Positions 15,962 through 23,485 of a stretch of 64,000 nucleotides of DNA are shown piece by piece (position 1 is the first letter of the stretch; every line of letters starts with the position of its first letter). The translations under genes were made by a program, and so were the position numbers. Source of the DNA: Pseudomethylobacillus aquaticus (lineage in GTDB: Bacteria; Pseudomonadota; Gammaproteobacteria; Burkholderiales; Methylophilaceae); NCBI RefSeq assembly GCF_003730115.1, contig NZ_RJVP01000001.1:496001-560000 (forward strand), written 5' to 3'. The notes below the pieces were generated by a model that was not told the origin of the DNA, ran no database searches, and saw nothing but the letters and a program-made list of their open reading frames with translations.

Positions 15962-16831
15962 ATGAGCAACGCCCTGACAATTGCTTCATTACCTACTGTT
16001 GATAGTGGTTCGGTCGACAGCCTGGATCGCTATCTGCGCGTCATCAAAACCTTCCCGGTACTGACTGCGGAGGAAGAACACGACTATGCCACACGCCTGA
16101 AAACCACAGGCGATCTGGATGCCGCCAAAGGCCTGATCATGTCGCATCTGCGCCTGGTCGCCAGCATCGCGCGCGGCTATTCCGGCTACGGCCTGCCTCA
16201 GGCGGACCTGATCCAGGAAGGCAATATCGGCCTCATGAAAGCGGTACGCCGCTTCGATCCGGACCGCGGTGTGCGTCTGGTTTCCTTCGCCATCCACTGG
16301 ATCAAAGCCGAGATCCACGAATACATCGTGCGCAACTGGCGCCTGGTCAAGGTCGCCACCACCAAGGCACAACGCAAACTGTTCTTCAATCTGCGCAGCA
16401 TGAAACAGGGCAGCGGCAGCTTGCAACCGGATGAAGTGGCCCACATCGCGCGCGAACTCAAGGTCAAGCCGGAAGAAGTGCTGGAGATGGAAGCCCGCAT
16501 GGGCGGTCACGAGATCTCGCTGGAAGGCGATAGCGACGACGACAGCGAAAGTCACTTCAGCCCTATCGCTTATCTGCCAGACCCTGCCGCCGAGCCATCA
16601 CAGTGGCTGGCTGAGCAACAAAGCGAGCAATCGCAGATGGATGGACTGGCGAACGCGCTGGACAGCCTGGATGAACGCAGCCGCCGCATCGTGCAGGCAC
16701 GCTGGCTGCACGAAGGCAGTGGTGCCACGCTGCATGACCTGGCGGCTGAATTCGGCGTATCAGCCGAGCGCATCCGTCAGATCGAGCAAAAAGCCATGCA
16801 GAAGATGAAAAGCATGATCGCCACTGCTTAA
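15962..16831 (+). CDS. rpoH: Heat-shock sigma factor sigma-32 (RpoH)
   Basis: This 289-residue sigma-70-family protein directs RNA polymerase to heat-shock promoters. It carries region 2 (ADLIQEGNIGLMKAVRRFDPDRGVRLVSFAIHWIKAEI), the diagnostic RpoH box AQRKLFFNLRSMKQ (about 136-149), and a region 4 helix-turn-helix (TLHDLAAEFGVSAERIRQIEQKA). GAGGGAG precedes the ATG. A CIRCE element overlaps the probable promoter, so control by HrcA adds to the usual controls on sigma-32. A bidirectional terminator follows. Confidence 0.96.
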   Translation: MSNALTIASLPTVDSGSVDSLDRYLRVIKTFPVLTAEEEHDYATRLKTTGDLDAAKGLIMSHLRLVASIARGYSGYGLPQADLIQEGNIGLMKAVRRFDPDRGVRLVSFAIHWIKAEIHEYIVRNWRLVKVATTKAQRKLFFNLRSMKQGSGSLQPDEVAHIARELKVKPEEVLEMEARMGGHEISLEGDSDDDSESHFSPIAYLPDPAAEPSQWLAEQQSEQSQMDGLANALDSLDERSRRIVQARWLHEGSGATLHDLAAEFGVSAERIRQIEQKAMQKMKSMIATA

Positions 16832-16853
16832 GCGAAGCTGATCGCAACACAAT

Positions 16854-16880
16854 AAAAAAGCTGCCTTAGGCAGCTTTTTT
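16854..16880. terminator. Bidirectional terminator after rpoH
   Basis: AGCTGCC pairs with GGCAGCT over a three-base loop, with six A before and six T after. It ends rpoH and can also stop the convergent ccoS transcript. Confidence 0.85.
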
Positions 16881-17028
16881 ATTGGTGGTGTCATTGAGCA
16901 GATTTACGTTTTGGAGAGGTGTAGATGTTGCTCGATGTTGCGGTTTCGTCACTGAATGCTGGTCTGAATACCGATACCTGCCCTCAATACCCGAGCCTGA
17001 CCGAATCAAAACTCAGTCTAGTGCTCGA

Positions 17029-17130
17029 TCAGCCGAAGAAAATCACCGACAGGGCGCTCAGCCAGGACATGGTGATCAAGCCCACGGTGATGGTCAGTGG
17101 CAGCTTCTCAAAGGTGAAATACTCTTTCAT
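17029..17130 (-). CDS. 33-residue single-helix membrane peptide downstream of ccoS
   Basis: ATG 17128-17130 to TGA 17029-17031 encodes 33 residues. A polar start (MKEYFTFEKLP) precedes one hydrophobic helix (about 11-33, LTITVGLITMSWLSALSVIFFG). GAGGA overlaps the ccoS stop codon twelve bases upstream, which argues for real, coupled translation. I do not recognise the family. Its position suggests a role with cytochrome cbb3 oxidase, like the other single-helix helpers of that enzyme (CcoQ, CcoM), but this is a guess. Confidence 0.6.
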   Translation of the reverse strand: MKEYFTFEKLPLTITVGLITMSWLSALSVIFFG

Positions 17131-17142
17131 GACGCGTTTTCC

Positions 17143-17391
17143 TCATTGGTTGGTATCTGCCGGCGCTTTGGATGTTTGCTCGGCGCTTTGCGTGATTTTA
17201 TGCGCTGCAGCGTTTTGCTTCAAGCGGTTGAACGGGATCATCGGGTCGTCGTCGTCCATGAGGATGCGCTGCGCCGGCCCTTCCATGTCGTCATATTGGC
17301 CATTGCGTATCGCCCACAGGATGCCTGCTGCCGCGAGGCCGACAAAAACCAGCGTCAGTACCAGTAACAAACTCAGGGTGGTGAGGGTCAT
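17143..17391 (-). CDS. ccoS: Cytochrome cbb3 oxidase maturation protein CcoS
   Basis: The 82-residue protein has one N-terminal transmembrane helix (about 5-27) and the CcoS hallmark GQYDDMEGPAQRILMDDD after it. CcoS is needed to insert haem and copper into the catalytic subunit of cbb3-type oxidase. The C-terminal tail is polar. No ccoNOP, ccoG, ccoH or ccoI gene is nearby, so this is a detached maturation gene. A 33-residue membrane peptide gene follows with a shared ribosome site. Confidence 0.9.
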   Translation of the reverse strand: MTLTTLSLLLVLTLVFVGLAAAGILWAIRNGQYDDMEGPAQRILMDDDDPMIPFNRLKQNAAAHKITQSAEQTSKAPADTNQ

Positions 17392-17501
17392 TTGAGCCTA
17401 TCCGTGGAGTGACCAAGTAGCCTGTCTGCAGGCGCGATCCGCGCTGGATGCCACTTTGATTCTGCTATCATGCTGGTTTAGATTATACGCCAAACATTGT
17501 C

Positions 17502-17882
17502 ATGAGCGGTCTGCACCCGTCCTCCCCTCGCCCGACTGAAATCCGCCTGCACCAGGCTTCACGCCTGCTGGAAATAAAATTCGATGATGGTATCCGTGGC
17601 ATGCTGTCATGCGAGTTGCTGCGCGTGTACTCGCCTTCCGCTGAAGTGCGCGGCCATGGTCACGGCCAGGAAGTGCTGCAGGTGGGCAAGCAGGACGTGA
17701 ATATCAGCGCCGTCGAACCGGTAGGCAATTACGCTATCAAACTGACCTTCTCGGACGGTCACGATACCGGATTGTATTCCTGGGACTATCTGTACGAACT
17801 GAGCGTGGAAACCGACACGCTCTGGCAAACCTACCTGGACAAACTGGCTGCGGCCGGTCAGCAACGCAAGGGATCCGCATGA
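17502..17882 (+). CDS. DUF971 (GBBH-like N-terminal domain) protein
   Basis: The protein of 126 residues is a single DUF971 domain: [19 protein letters not shown] at the start, [14 protein letters not shown], then [24 protein letters not shown]. The domain resembles the N-terminal region of gamma-butyrobetaine hydroxylase and is linked with iron-sulfur and ubiquinone genes. No enzyme activity is established. It overlaps ubiE by four bases and starts a four-gene run, ubiE-ubiJ-ubiB, which ties it to quinone synthesis. Confidence 0.88.
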   Translation: MSGLHPSSPRPTEIRLHQASRLLEIKFDDGIRGMLSCELLRVYSPSAEVRGHGHGQEVLQVGKQDVNISAVEPVGNYAIKLTFSDGHDTGLYSWDYLYELSVETDTLWQTYLDKLAAAGQQRKGSA

Positions 17883-18622
17883 GCGAACATGACAGTACCA
17901 CCCATTTCGGCTTCAAAACCGTGGCCGAGAGCGAAAAGGCACGCAAGGTCGGCGAGGTGTTCCATTCCGTGGCCAGCAAATACGATTTGATGAACGATGT
18001 GATGTCGGCTGGCATGCACCGTGGCTGGAAGCGCTTTGCCGTGGAAGTCAGCGGCGTGAAAGCCGGTGACCGCGTACTGGATATCGCCGGGGGTAGTGGT
18101 GACTTGTCGCGCCTGTTCGCCAAAAAAGTCGGTGCCAGCGGTCAGGTGATCCTCACCGACATCAACGCCTCCATGCTGGCGGTCGGCCGTGACCGGCTCA
18201 TCGACGATGGTGCCGCGGTGCCTGCCATGCAGTGTGATGCCGAGAAACTGCCCTTCCCGGACCAGCATTTTGATTGCGTGATCGTGGCGTTCGGCCTGCG
18301 CAACATGACGCACAAGGACAAAGCACTGGCCGAGATGCAGCGCGTACTCAAAGTGGGGGGTCGCCTGCTGGTGCTGGAGTTCTCGCAGGTATGGAAGCCG
18401 CTGGCACCGCTGTACGATCTCTATTCATTCAAACTGCTGCCGCTGATGGGCAAGCTGCTGGCCAAGGATGCAGAAAGCTATCAATATCTGGCCGAATCCA
18501 TCCGCATGCACCCGGATCAGGACACCCTCAAACAGATGATGCTGGACGCCGGCCTGCACAAGGTGGATTACTACAACCTGTCCGCAGGCGTGGTCGCGCT
18601 GCACAAGGGCTGGAAAGTCTGA
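17879..18622 (+). CDS. ubiE: Ubiquinone/menaquinone methyltransferase UbiE
   Basis: This SAM-dependent C-methyltransferase acts in ubiquinone synthesis (and menaquinone synthesis where present). The 247-residue protein has the family start [19 protein letters not shown] and [23 protein letters not shown] motif I is [17 protein letters not shown], and [16 protein letters not shown] and [13 protein letters not shown] follow. It overlaps the DUF971 gene by four bases and precedes ubiJ by 19 bases, as in many proteobacteria. Confidence 0.97.
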   Translation: MSEHDSTTHFGFKTVAESEKARKVGEVFHSVASKYDLMNDVMSAGMHRGWKRFAVEVSGVKAGDRVLDIAGGSGDLSRLFAKKVGASGQVILTDINASMLAVGRDRLIDDGAAVPAMQCDAEKLPFPDQHFDCVIVAFGLRNMTHKDKALAEMQRVLKVGGRLLVLEFSQVWKPLAPLYDLYSFKLLPLMGKLLAKDAESYQYLAESIRMHPDQDTLKQMMLDAGLHKVDYYNLSAGVVALHKGWKV

Positions 18623-18641
18623 CCGCCAGGGATACATTGCC

Positions 18642-19253
18642 ATGATCAAAGCCATACTGACCCGCCTGCTCAACCACCTGATCACCCAGAATGCCTGGGC
18701 GCGTGAGCAATTACTGCCTTACGCCGGGAAATCGGTGCGCTTCGCCATCCCCCCGGTGGAAGCCACGCTGACCGTGCTCGAAGACGGTGGCCTTGCCATG
18801 GCTGGTGAATCCAGCGACATCGATGCTGGCATCCAGATGCCGCTGTCCGTCGCGCTGCGCCTGCTGACCGGTGACGAACATGCTGCCACGCTGGTCACGC
18901 TGGAAGGCGATACCGAACTGGCTACAGCTATCGCGAAGATATTGCGTGGCCTGCACTGGGAATACGAAGAAGACCTGAGCCGCGTGATCGGCGATGCGCC
19001 TGCACACGAACTGGCCGAGGTCGGCCGTAAAGTCGCTAGCGAAGTCAAAAAACAAAGCACCAACCTGGTCGACATGCTGGTGGAATACTGGCAGGAAGAA
19101 CAGCCCATGATCGCCAAGAAACGTCATGTGGCCAACTTCGTCACCGAGGTCGATACCTTGCGTGACGACACCGAGCGCCTGCAAAAGCGCCTGGAGCTTC
19201 TGGAAGCACGCCGTGCTGCCGTCAGACCCGCTGACACGACGAACCCTTCCTGA
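18642..19253 (+). CDS. ubiJ: Ubiquinone biosynthesis accessory factor UbiJ (SCP2 domain)
   Basis: The 203-residue protein has an SCP2-like lipid-binding domain in its first ~110 residues and a C-terminal coiled coil (about 165-195). UbiJ organises the soluble Ubi complex and binds the hydrophobic ubiquinone intermediates together with UbiK. The order ubiE-ubiJ-ubiB is the standard one, and the ubiJ stop shares a base with the ubiB start (TGATG), which supports the assignment. Confidence 0.92.
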   Translation: MIKAILTRLLNHLITQNAWAREQLLPYAGKSVRFAIPPVEATLTVLEDGGLAMAGESSDIDAGIQMPLSVALRLLTGDEHAATLVTLEGDTELATAIAKILRGLHWEYEEDLSRVIGDAPAHELAEVGRKVASEVKKQSTNLVDMLVEYWQEEQPMIAKKRHVANFVTEVDTLRDDTERLQKRLELLEARRAAVRPADTTNPS

Positions 19254-20797
19254 TGCGCCTGTTACGTCTGTTCAAGATCCTGCGCATCGCCCTGCGCTTC
19301 AGTCTGGATGAACTCATCCTGTCCCATACCCGGCTACGCCCGCTGCAGCGCGTGCTGAACCGCCTGCTGTTCTGGCGCGACAGCAGCACATCGCGCGGCG
19401 AGCGCTTACGGCTGGCCTTTGAGGCGCTGGGGCCCATCTTCGTAAAATTCGGCCAGATGCTGTCCACGCGCCGCGACCTGATCCCGCTGGATATCGCTGA
19501 CCAGCTGGCTCGGCTGCAGGACCGTGTGCCGCCCTTCCCTTACGCCCAGGTCGTCAGCACCATCGAAACCGCCTTCGGGCAACCCATCGCCAGCCTGTTC
19601 TCGCAATTCGACGAAACCCCGGTCGCCAGCGCCTCGGTGGCACAGGTGCACTTCGCCCATCTGCCGAACGGTGCGCCAGTGGCGGTGAAAGTGCTGCGTC
19701 CGGGCATAGGTAGCATCATCGAGAAAGACCTGGCCCTGCTGGACACCGGTGCCTGGCTGTTCTCCAAGCTGTGGCATGAGGCGCGCCGCCTCAAACCGCG
19801 CGAGATCGTAGCCGAATTCGCGCGCCACACCCATGGCGAACTGGACCTGATGCTGGAAGCCGCCAACTGTAGCCAGCTAAAACGCAACTTCGCCGACAGC
19901 ACGCTATTACTGATCCCGGATGTGCACTGGGACTGGTGCCGCGAACAGGTGATGGTGATGGAACGCATGCACGGCACCCCCATCAGCCAGATCGAGCAAC
20001 TGCGTGCACAAGGTCTGGATATCCCCAAACTGGCGCGTGACGGCGTGGAGATCTTCTTCACCCAGGTGTTCCGTGACGGCTTCTTCCATGCCGACATGCA
20101 CCCGGGCAACATCCAGGTGGCTGCCGACGGCCGTTACATCGCGCTGGATTTCGGCATCGTGGGCACGCTGGATGACATCGACAAGGAATACCTGGCACGC
20201 AACTTCCTGGCCTTCTTCCGCCGCGATTACCGCGAAGTGGCCAAGGCCCATGTGGAATCCGGCTGGGTGCCCAAGGACACGCCCATCCCGGAGTTCGAAA
20301 CAGCGATCCGCGCCATCTGCGAACCCATCTTCGACAAGCCGCTGAAAGAGATCTCCTTTGGCCGCACGCTGCTGGCGCTGTTCCAGATGGCGCGCCGGTT
20401 CGGGGTCATCATCCAGCCGCAGCTCATCATGCTGCAGAAGACCCTGCTCAATATCGAAGGTCTGGGCCGTGATCTGGACCCGGAGCTGGACCTGTGGAAG
20501 ACCGCACGCCCGTTCCTGGAACGCTGGATGTCCGAGCAACTGGGCTGGCGCAGCGTGATGCGCAATGTGCGTGCCGAACTACCATTCTGGGGCAAGATCC
20601 TGCCGCAGATCCCCCGTCTCATGCACCACCAGTTACAACGTGCGCATGACACGCCGCTGCAGCCTGAACTGAGCGCCCTGATCGAATCACAGCGCCGTCA
20701 GCATAGCGCACTCAAATGGATCGCCGTGGCACTGCTGGTGCTGGTCTTGCTGCAGGCAGCTGCCGCCTATCTGTACTGGATGGCGGCTCACGGCTGA
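19253..20797 (+). CDS. ubiB: Ubiquinone biosynthesis regulatory protein kinase-like UbiB
   Basis: The 514-residue member of the ADCK/UbiB atypical kinase family has the KxGQ motif in [16 protein letters not shown] and the alanine-rich loop SASVAQVHF. It also has the catalytic-region motifs [11 protein letters not shown] and [11 protein letters not shown], and a C-terminal membrane anchor (about 485-511). UbiB uses ATP to extract or present ubiquinone precursors from the membrane to the Ubi complex. Last gene of the ubi run. Confidence 0.96.
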   Translation: MRLLRLFKILRIALRFSLDELILSHTRLRPLQRVLNRLLFWRDSSTSRGERLRLAFEALGPIFVKFGQMLSTRRDLIPLDIADQLARLQDRVPPFPYAQVVSTIETAFGQPIASLFSQFDETPVASASVAQVHFAHLPNGAPVAVKVLRPGIGSIIEKDLALLDTGAWLFSKLWHEARRLKPREIVAEFARHTHGELDLMLEAANCSQLKRNFADSTLLLIPDVHWDWCREQVMVMERMHGTPISQIEQLRAQGLDIPKLARDGVEIFFTQVFRDGFFHADMHPGNIQVAADGRYIALDFGIVGTLDDIDKEYLARNFLAFFRRDYREVAKAHVESGWVPKDTPIPEFETAIRAICEPIFDKPLKEISFGRTLLALFQMARRFGVIIQPQLIMLQKTLLNIEGLGRDLDPELDLWKTARPFLERWMSEQLGWRSVMRNVRAELPFWGKILPQIPRLMHHQLQRAHDTPLQPELSALIESQRRQHSALKWIAVALLVLVLLQAAAAYLYWMAAHG

Positions 20798-20869
20798 GCG
20801 ACTGTGGCCTGGACGGCGCATGATCGGGCCAAGACCTTGTTCACCCCCATGGCAAGGCGCAGTTTTTGC

Positions 20870-20929
20870 TAGAGGTTTTGCTAGCATTCGGGCTTTGCTA
20901 GAATTCTCGTTTTGCTGAAATTGCAGGCA
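20870..20929. repeat. Degenerate short tandem repeat (TTTTGCTAG unit) downstream of ubiB
   Basis: The 9-mer TTTTGCTAG or a close variant recurs four times at 16-18-base steps between ubiB and the symporter gene (TTTTGCTAGAGG, TTTTGCTAGCATTCGG, CTTTGCTAGAATTCTC, TTTTGCTGAAATT). It may also carry the symporter promoter (TAGAAT resembles a -10). Confidence 0.6.
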
Positions 20930-20977
20930 TCCTGATTCCGGGCACCGTTTGTTGCCGCTTCAACCTAGAGGACTTCC

Positions 20978-22447
20978 ATGCTGATCTGGTTTGTTGTGCT
21001 TTACCTGCTGGTCTCCATCAGCATCGGCCTGATTGCCGCCACACGCGTCAAGAACACCAAGGACTTCGCCATCGCTGGCCGTCACCTGCCCTTGCCCGTG
21101 GTGATGGCGACCGTGTTCGCCACCTGGTTCGGTGCCGAAGCGGTGTTCGGTGTGTCAGCCACCTTCGTCAAGGACGGCCTCAACGGCGTGGTGGCGGATC
21201 CGTTCGGTTCCAGCATGTGCCTGGTGATCGCAGGCTTCTTCTTCGCAACGCAGCTCTACAAACTCAACATCATCACGCTGGGCGACTTTTACCGCATGCG
21301 TTACAACCGCACTGTGGAAGTGCTCACCACCATCGCCATCGTGGTCTCCTATCTGGGCTGGGTGGCGGCGCAGATCAAGGCGCTGGGGCTGATCTTCAAC
21401 ATGATCACGCAAGGCGCGGTGAGTGAAGAAGCGGGCATGGTATTGGGTACCGCCATCGTGCTCACCTATACCACCTTCGGCGGCATGCTGTCGGTGGCCA
21501 TCCTCGATTTTGTGCAGATGATCGTGATCATCGGCGGTCTGCTGTTCATCGGTTATCTGGTATCCGGCATGACCGGCGGCGTGGCACCGGTGATCGCGCA
21601 CGCCGAAGCGGCAGGCAAGCTGGACTTCTTCCCGGTAGGCGACATCTGGGTATGGATCACCTTCATCGGCACCTGGATGACCATGATGCTGGGCTCCATC
21701 CCGCAACAGGACGTGTTCCAGCGCATCACGGCGGCCAAATCAGCCAGGATCGCACTGTGGGGCTCCATCCTGGGGGCTTCCGTCTATTTCTGCTTCACCT
21801 TCGTGCCCATGTTCATCGCCTACTCTGCCACGCTGATCGACCCGGCGGTGTTCGGCAAACTGGTGGAGGACGATTCACAAAAAGTGCTGCCCACGCTGGT
21901 GATGACCCATATGCCCATCGTCGCGCAGATCATCTTCTTCGGTGCGGTGATCTCGGCCATCATGAGTTGCTCGTCTGCCACCCTGCTGGCGCCGTCGGTC
22001 TCGTTTGCCGAGAACATCGTGCGCGGCTACATGCCGCACCTGACCGACAAGGGCTTTCTGAAGGTGATGCGCATCTGCCTGGTCGGCTTTGCCGCCTGTG
22101 TGCTGATGTATGCGCTGAACTCCGAGCTGTCCATCTTCGGCATGGTGGAAGCCGCTTACAAGATCACGCTGGCCGGCGCTTTCGTCCCCCTGTTCTTCGG
22201 CGCATTCTGGAAACGCGCCAGCAATCAGGGAGCACTGGCGGCCATCGTAGGCGGTATAGGCAGCTGGGTGCTGGTGGAAGTGCTGGTCGGGGAAGCCAGC
22301 CTGGTGCCGCCGCAGATGATAGGCCTGCTGGTCAGCATCATCGGCATGGTCGCAGGCTCCCTGCTGCCACAAAAGGTAGGTATCTCGCCACATCAACAGG
22401 CCAGCTACCTGCACAGCCACGCGGCGCATCCCCATACACCCCACTAG
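20978..22447 (+). CDS. Sodium:solute symporter (SSS family)
   Basis: The 489-residue membrane protein has about thirteen hydrophobic helices and the SSS hallmarks: an early KNTKDFAIAGRHLP loop, VFATWFGAEAVFG, GDFYRMRYNR, and SAIMSCSSATLLAPSVSF (about 325-342), which belongs to the sodium site. Relatives carry proline, pantothenate or other organic solutes with Na+. The substrate cannot be read from sequence, and no catabolic gene is nearby. The tail after the last helix is histidine-rich (about 470-489). It is a single gene with its own terminator. Confidence 0.88.
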   Translation: MLIWFVVLYLLVSISIGLIAATRVKNTKDFAIAGRHLPLPVVMATVFATWFGAEAVFGVSATFVKDGLNGVVADPFGSSMCLVIAGFFFATQLYKLNIITLGDFYRMRYNRTVEVLTTIAIVVSYLGWVAAQIKALGLIFNMITQGAVSEEAGMVLGTAIVLTYTTFGGMLSVAILDFVQMIVIIGGLLFIGYLVSGMTGGVAPVIAHAEAAGKLDFFPVGDIWVWITFIGTWMTMMLGSIPQQDVFQRITAAKSARIALWGSILGASVYFCFTFVPMFIAYSATLIDPAVFGKLVEDDSQKVLPTLVMTHMPIVAQIIFFGAVISAIMSCSSATLLAPSVSFAENIVRGYMPHLTDKGFLKVMRICLVGFAACVLMYALNSELSIFGMVEAAYKITLAGAFVPLFFGAFWKRASNQGALAAIVGGIGSWVLVEVLVGEASLVPPQMIGLLVSIIGMVAGSLLPQKVGISPHQQASYLHSHAAHPHTPH

Positions 22448-22498
22448 GCCCGGCACTGCCAGTCAGAAAACCAACGGCGGCGGCTTTAAGGTGCAAGT

Positions 22499-22526
22499 GA
22501 AAAAGCAGCCTGTTGGCTGCTTTTTC
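22499..22526 (+). terminator. Rho-independent terminator after the symporter gene
   Basis: AAAAAGCAGCC pairs with GGCTGCTTTTT over a TGTT loop. It is located 52 bases after the symporter stop codon. Confidence 0.87.
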
Positions 22527-22640
22527 GTGCTGACGTTACATGGTCAGTGACTGGCTTATGGCGTGTGCCTGGCGCCAGTGCGCGCCTGAAGCAGACTGCC
22601 CGGTCATCTATTTTCCAGACGTTTATTATTTAGACGTCTA

Positions 22641-22682
22641 TGCTTAGACTATCGTCTATTGTGCTTAGACTATCGTCTATTG
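22641..22682. repeat. 21-bp perfect tandem duplication across the DUF4197 stop codon
   Basis: The 21-mer beginning TGCTTAGACTATCGTCTATT occurs twice back to back (22641-22661 and 22662-22682). Each copy holds the dyad TAGAC-TATC-GTCTA. A third dyad, TAGACGTCTA, sits just left at 22631-22640. The right copy covers the stop codon of the minus-strand DUF4197 gene. Confidence 0.88.
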
Positions 22683-23360
22683 TCCGATCGCGCCGAACAC
22701 TTTTTTGACCAGGCTGCTGGCCTGCCCCAGCGGATTGCTGCGTATGGCCTTCTCTTCCTGCGCCATCATCAGGTAGACCCCGTCCAGGGTCTTTTGCGTA
22801 ACGTATTGTTCCAGGGAAGCCTGCTCTTTCTTCACCAGCCCGTACTTGAGACCAGTTGCGGCGAACTGGTTGTATTGCTGTGCCAGTTGCACGTTCTCGG
22901 TGGCCTTGGTCACGATGGGCAGGAATTTCTCTGCCATGGGCGCGGAAGTGGTCTTCTTGAAGTATTGGGTGGCGGCATCATCGCCACCGGTGAGGATGTT
23001 CTTGGCATCGGCAAGGCTCATTTGCTTGACCGAGTTCACTAGCAATTCCTTCGCTTCCGGCACCGCCGCTTCCGCCGCCCGGTTCATCTTCAGCACCAGT
23101 TCGTCTGCCTGATCGCCCATGCCGAACAGGCGCATGGCTTTTTCCGCTTTTTTCATGGATTCGGGCAAGGGGATCTTCACCTGAGGGTTCTTGAGAAAAC
23201 CATCAGCAGCACCCAATTGACTCACTGCCTTAGCTGCGCCCTGGATCAAGGCCTCCTTGAGGCCGCTACTGGCCTCGCTGCTGGTCAGGTCTGCAACCCC
23301 TGCTGCGCTAGCCTGCAGGGCGAACAGGGCGGATACAAACAATACGGTCAGACGCTGCAT
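22677..23360 (-). CDS. DUF4197 exported protein
   Basis: From ATG 23358-23360 the protein has 227 residues. A signal peptide (about 1-20, MQRLTVLFVSALFALQASA) precedes a mostly helical DUF4197 domain with the typical SSGLKEALIQGAAKAVSQLG and VAIPLPE-like (VKIPLPESMKKAEKAMR) motifs. It is periplasmic; the function is unknown in all relatives. The longer open frame upstream of this ATG lacks a signal-peptide start, so I reject it. The stop codon lies inside a duplicated 21-mer. Confidence 0.87.
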   Translation of the reverse strand: MQRLTVLFVSALFALQASAAGVADLTSSEASSGLKEALIQGAAKAVSQLGAADGFLKNPQVKIPLPESMKKAEKAMRLFGMGDQADELVLKMNRAAEAAVPEAKELLVNSVKQMSLADAKNILTGGDDAATQYFKKTTSAPMAEKFLPIVTKATENVQLAQQYNQFAATGLKYGLVKKEQASLEQYVTQKTLDGVYLMMAQEEKAIRSNPLGQASSLVKKVFGAIGQ

Positions 23361-23485
23361 GATGATCTCCGAAAAAATAACAGGGAAGCGGCACGTTGCC
23401 AGTCTTGCACTCGACCCATAGTCTACTGCAAGACTGACGCGGTGCAAGCTTCCCTGCCGCTGCGTAGGATGAAATGACGCTGGTG

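Noticed and set aside
16925-17395. 156-codon plus-strand frame over the ccoS region
   Set aside because: It is antisense to ccoS and the 33-residue peptide gene, both of which have motifs and ribosome sites; this frame has neither.
20978-22447. Naming the symporter PutP or a similar specific carrier
   Set aside because: Family membership is clear, but no substrate-specific residue or neighbour supports a particular solute.
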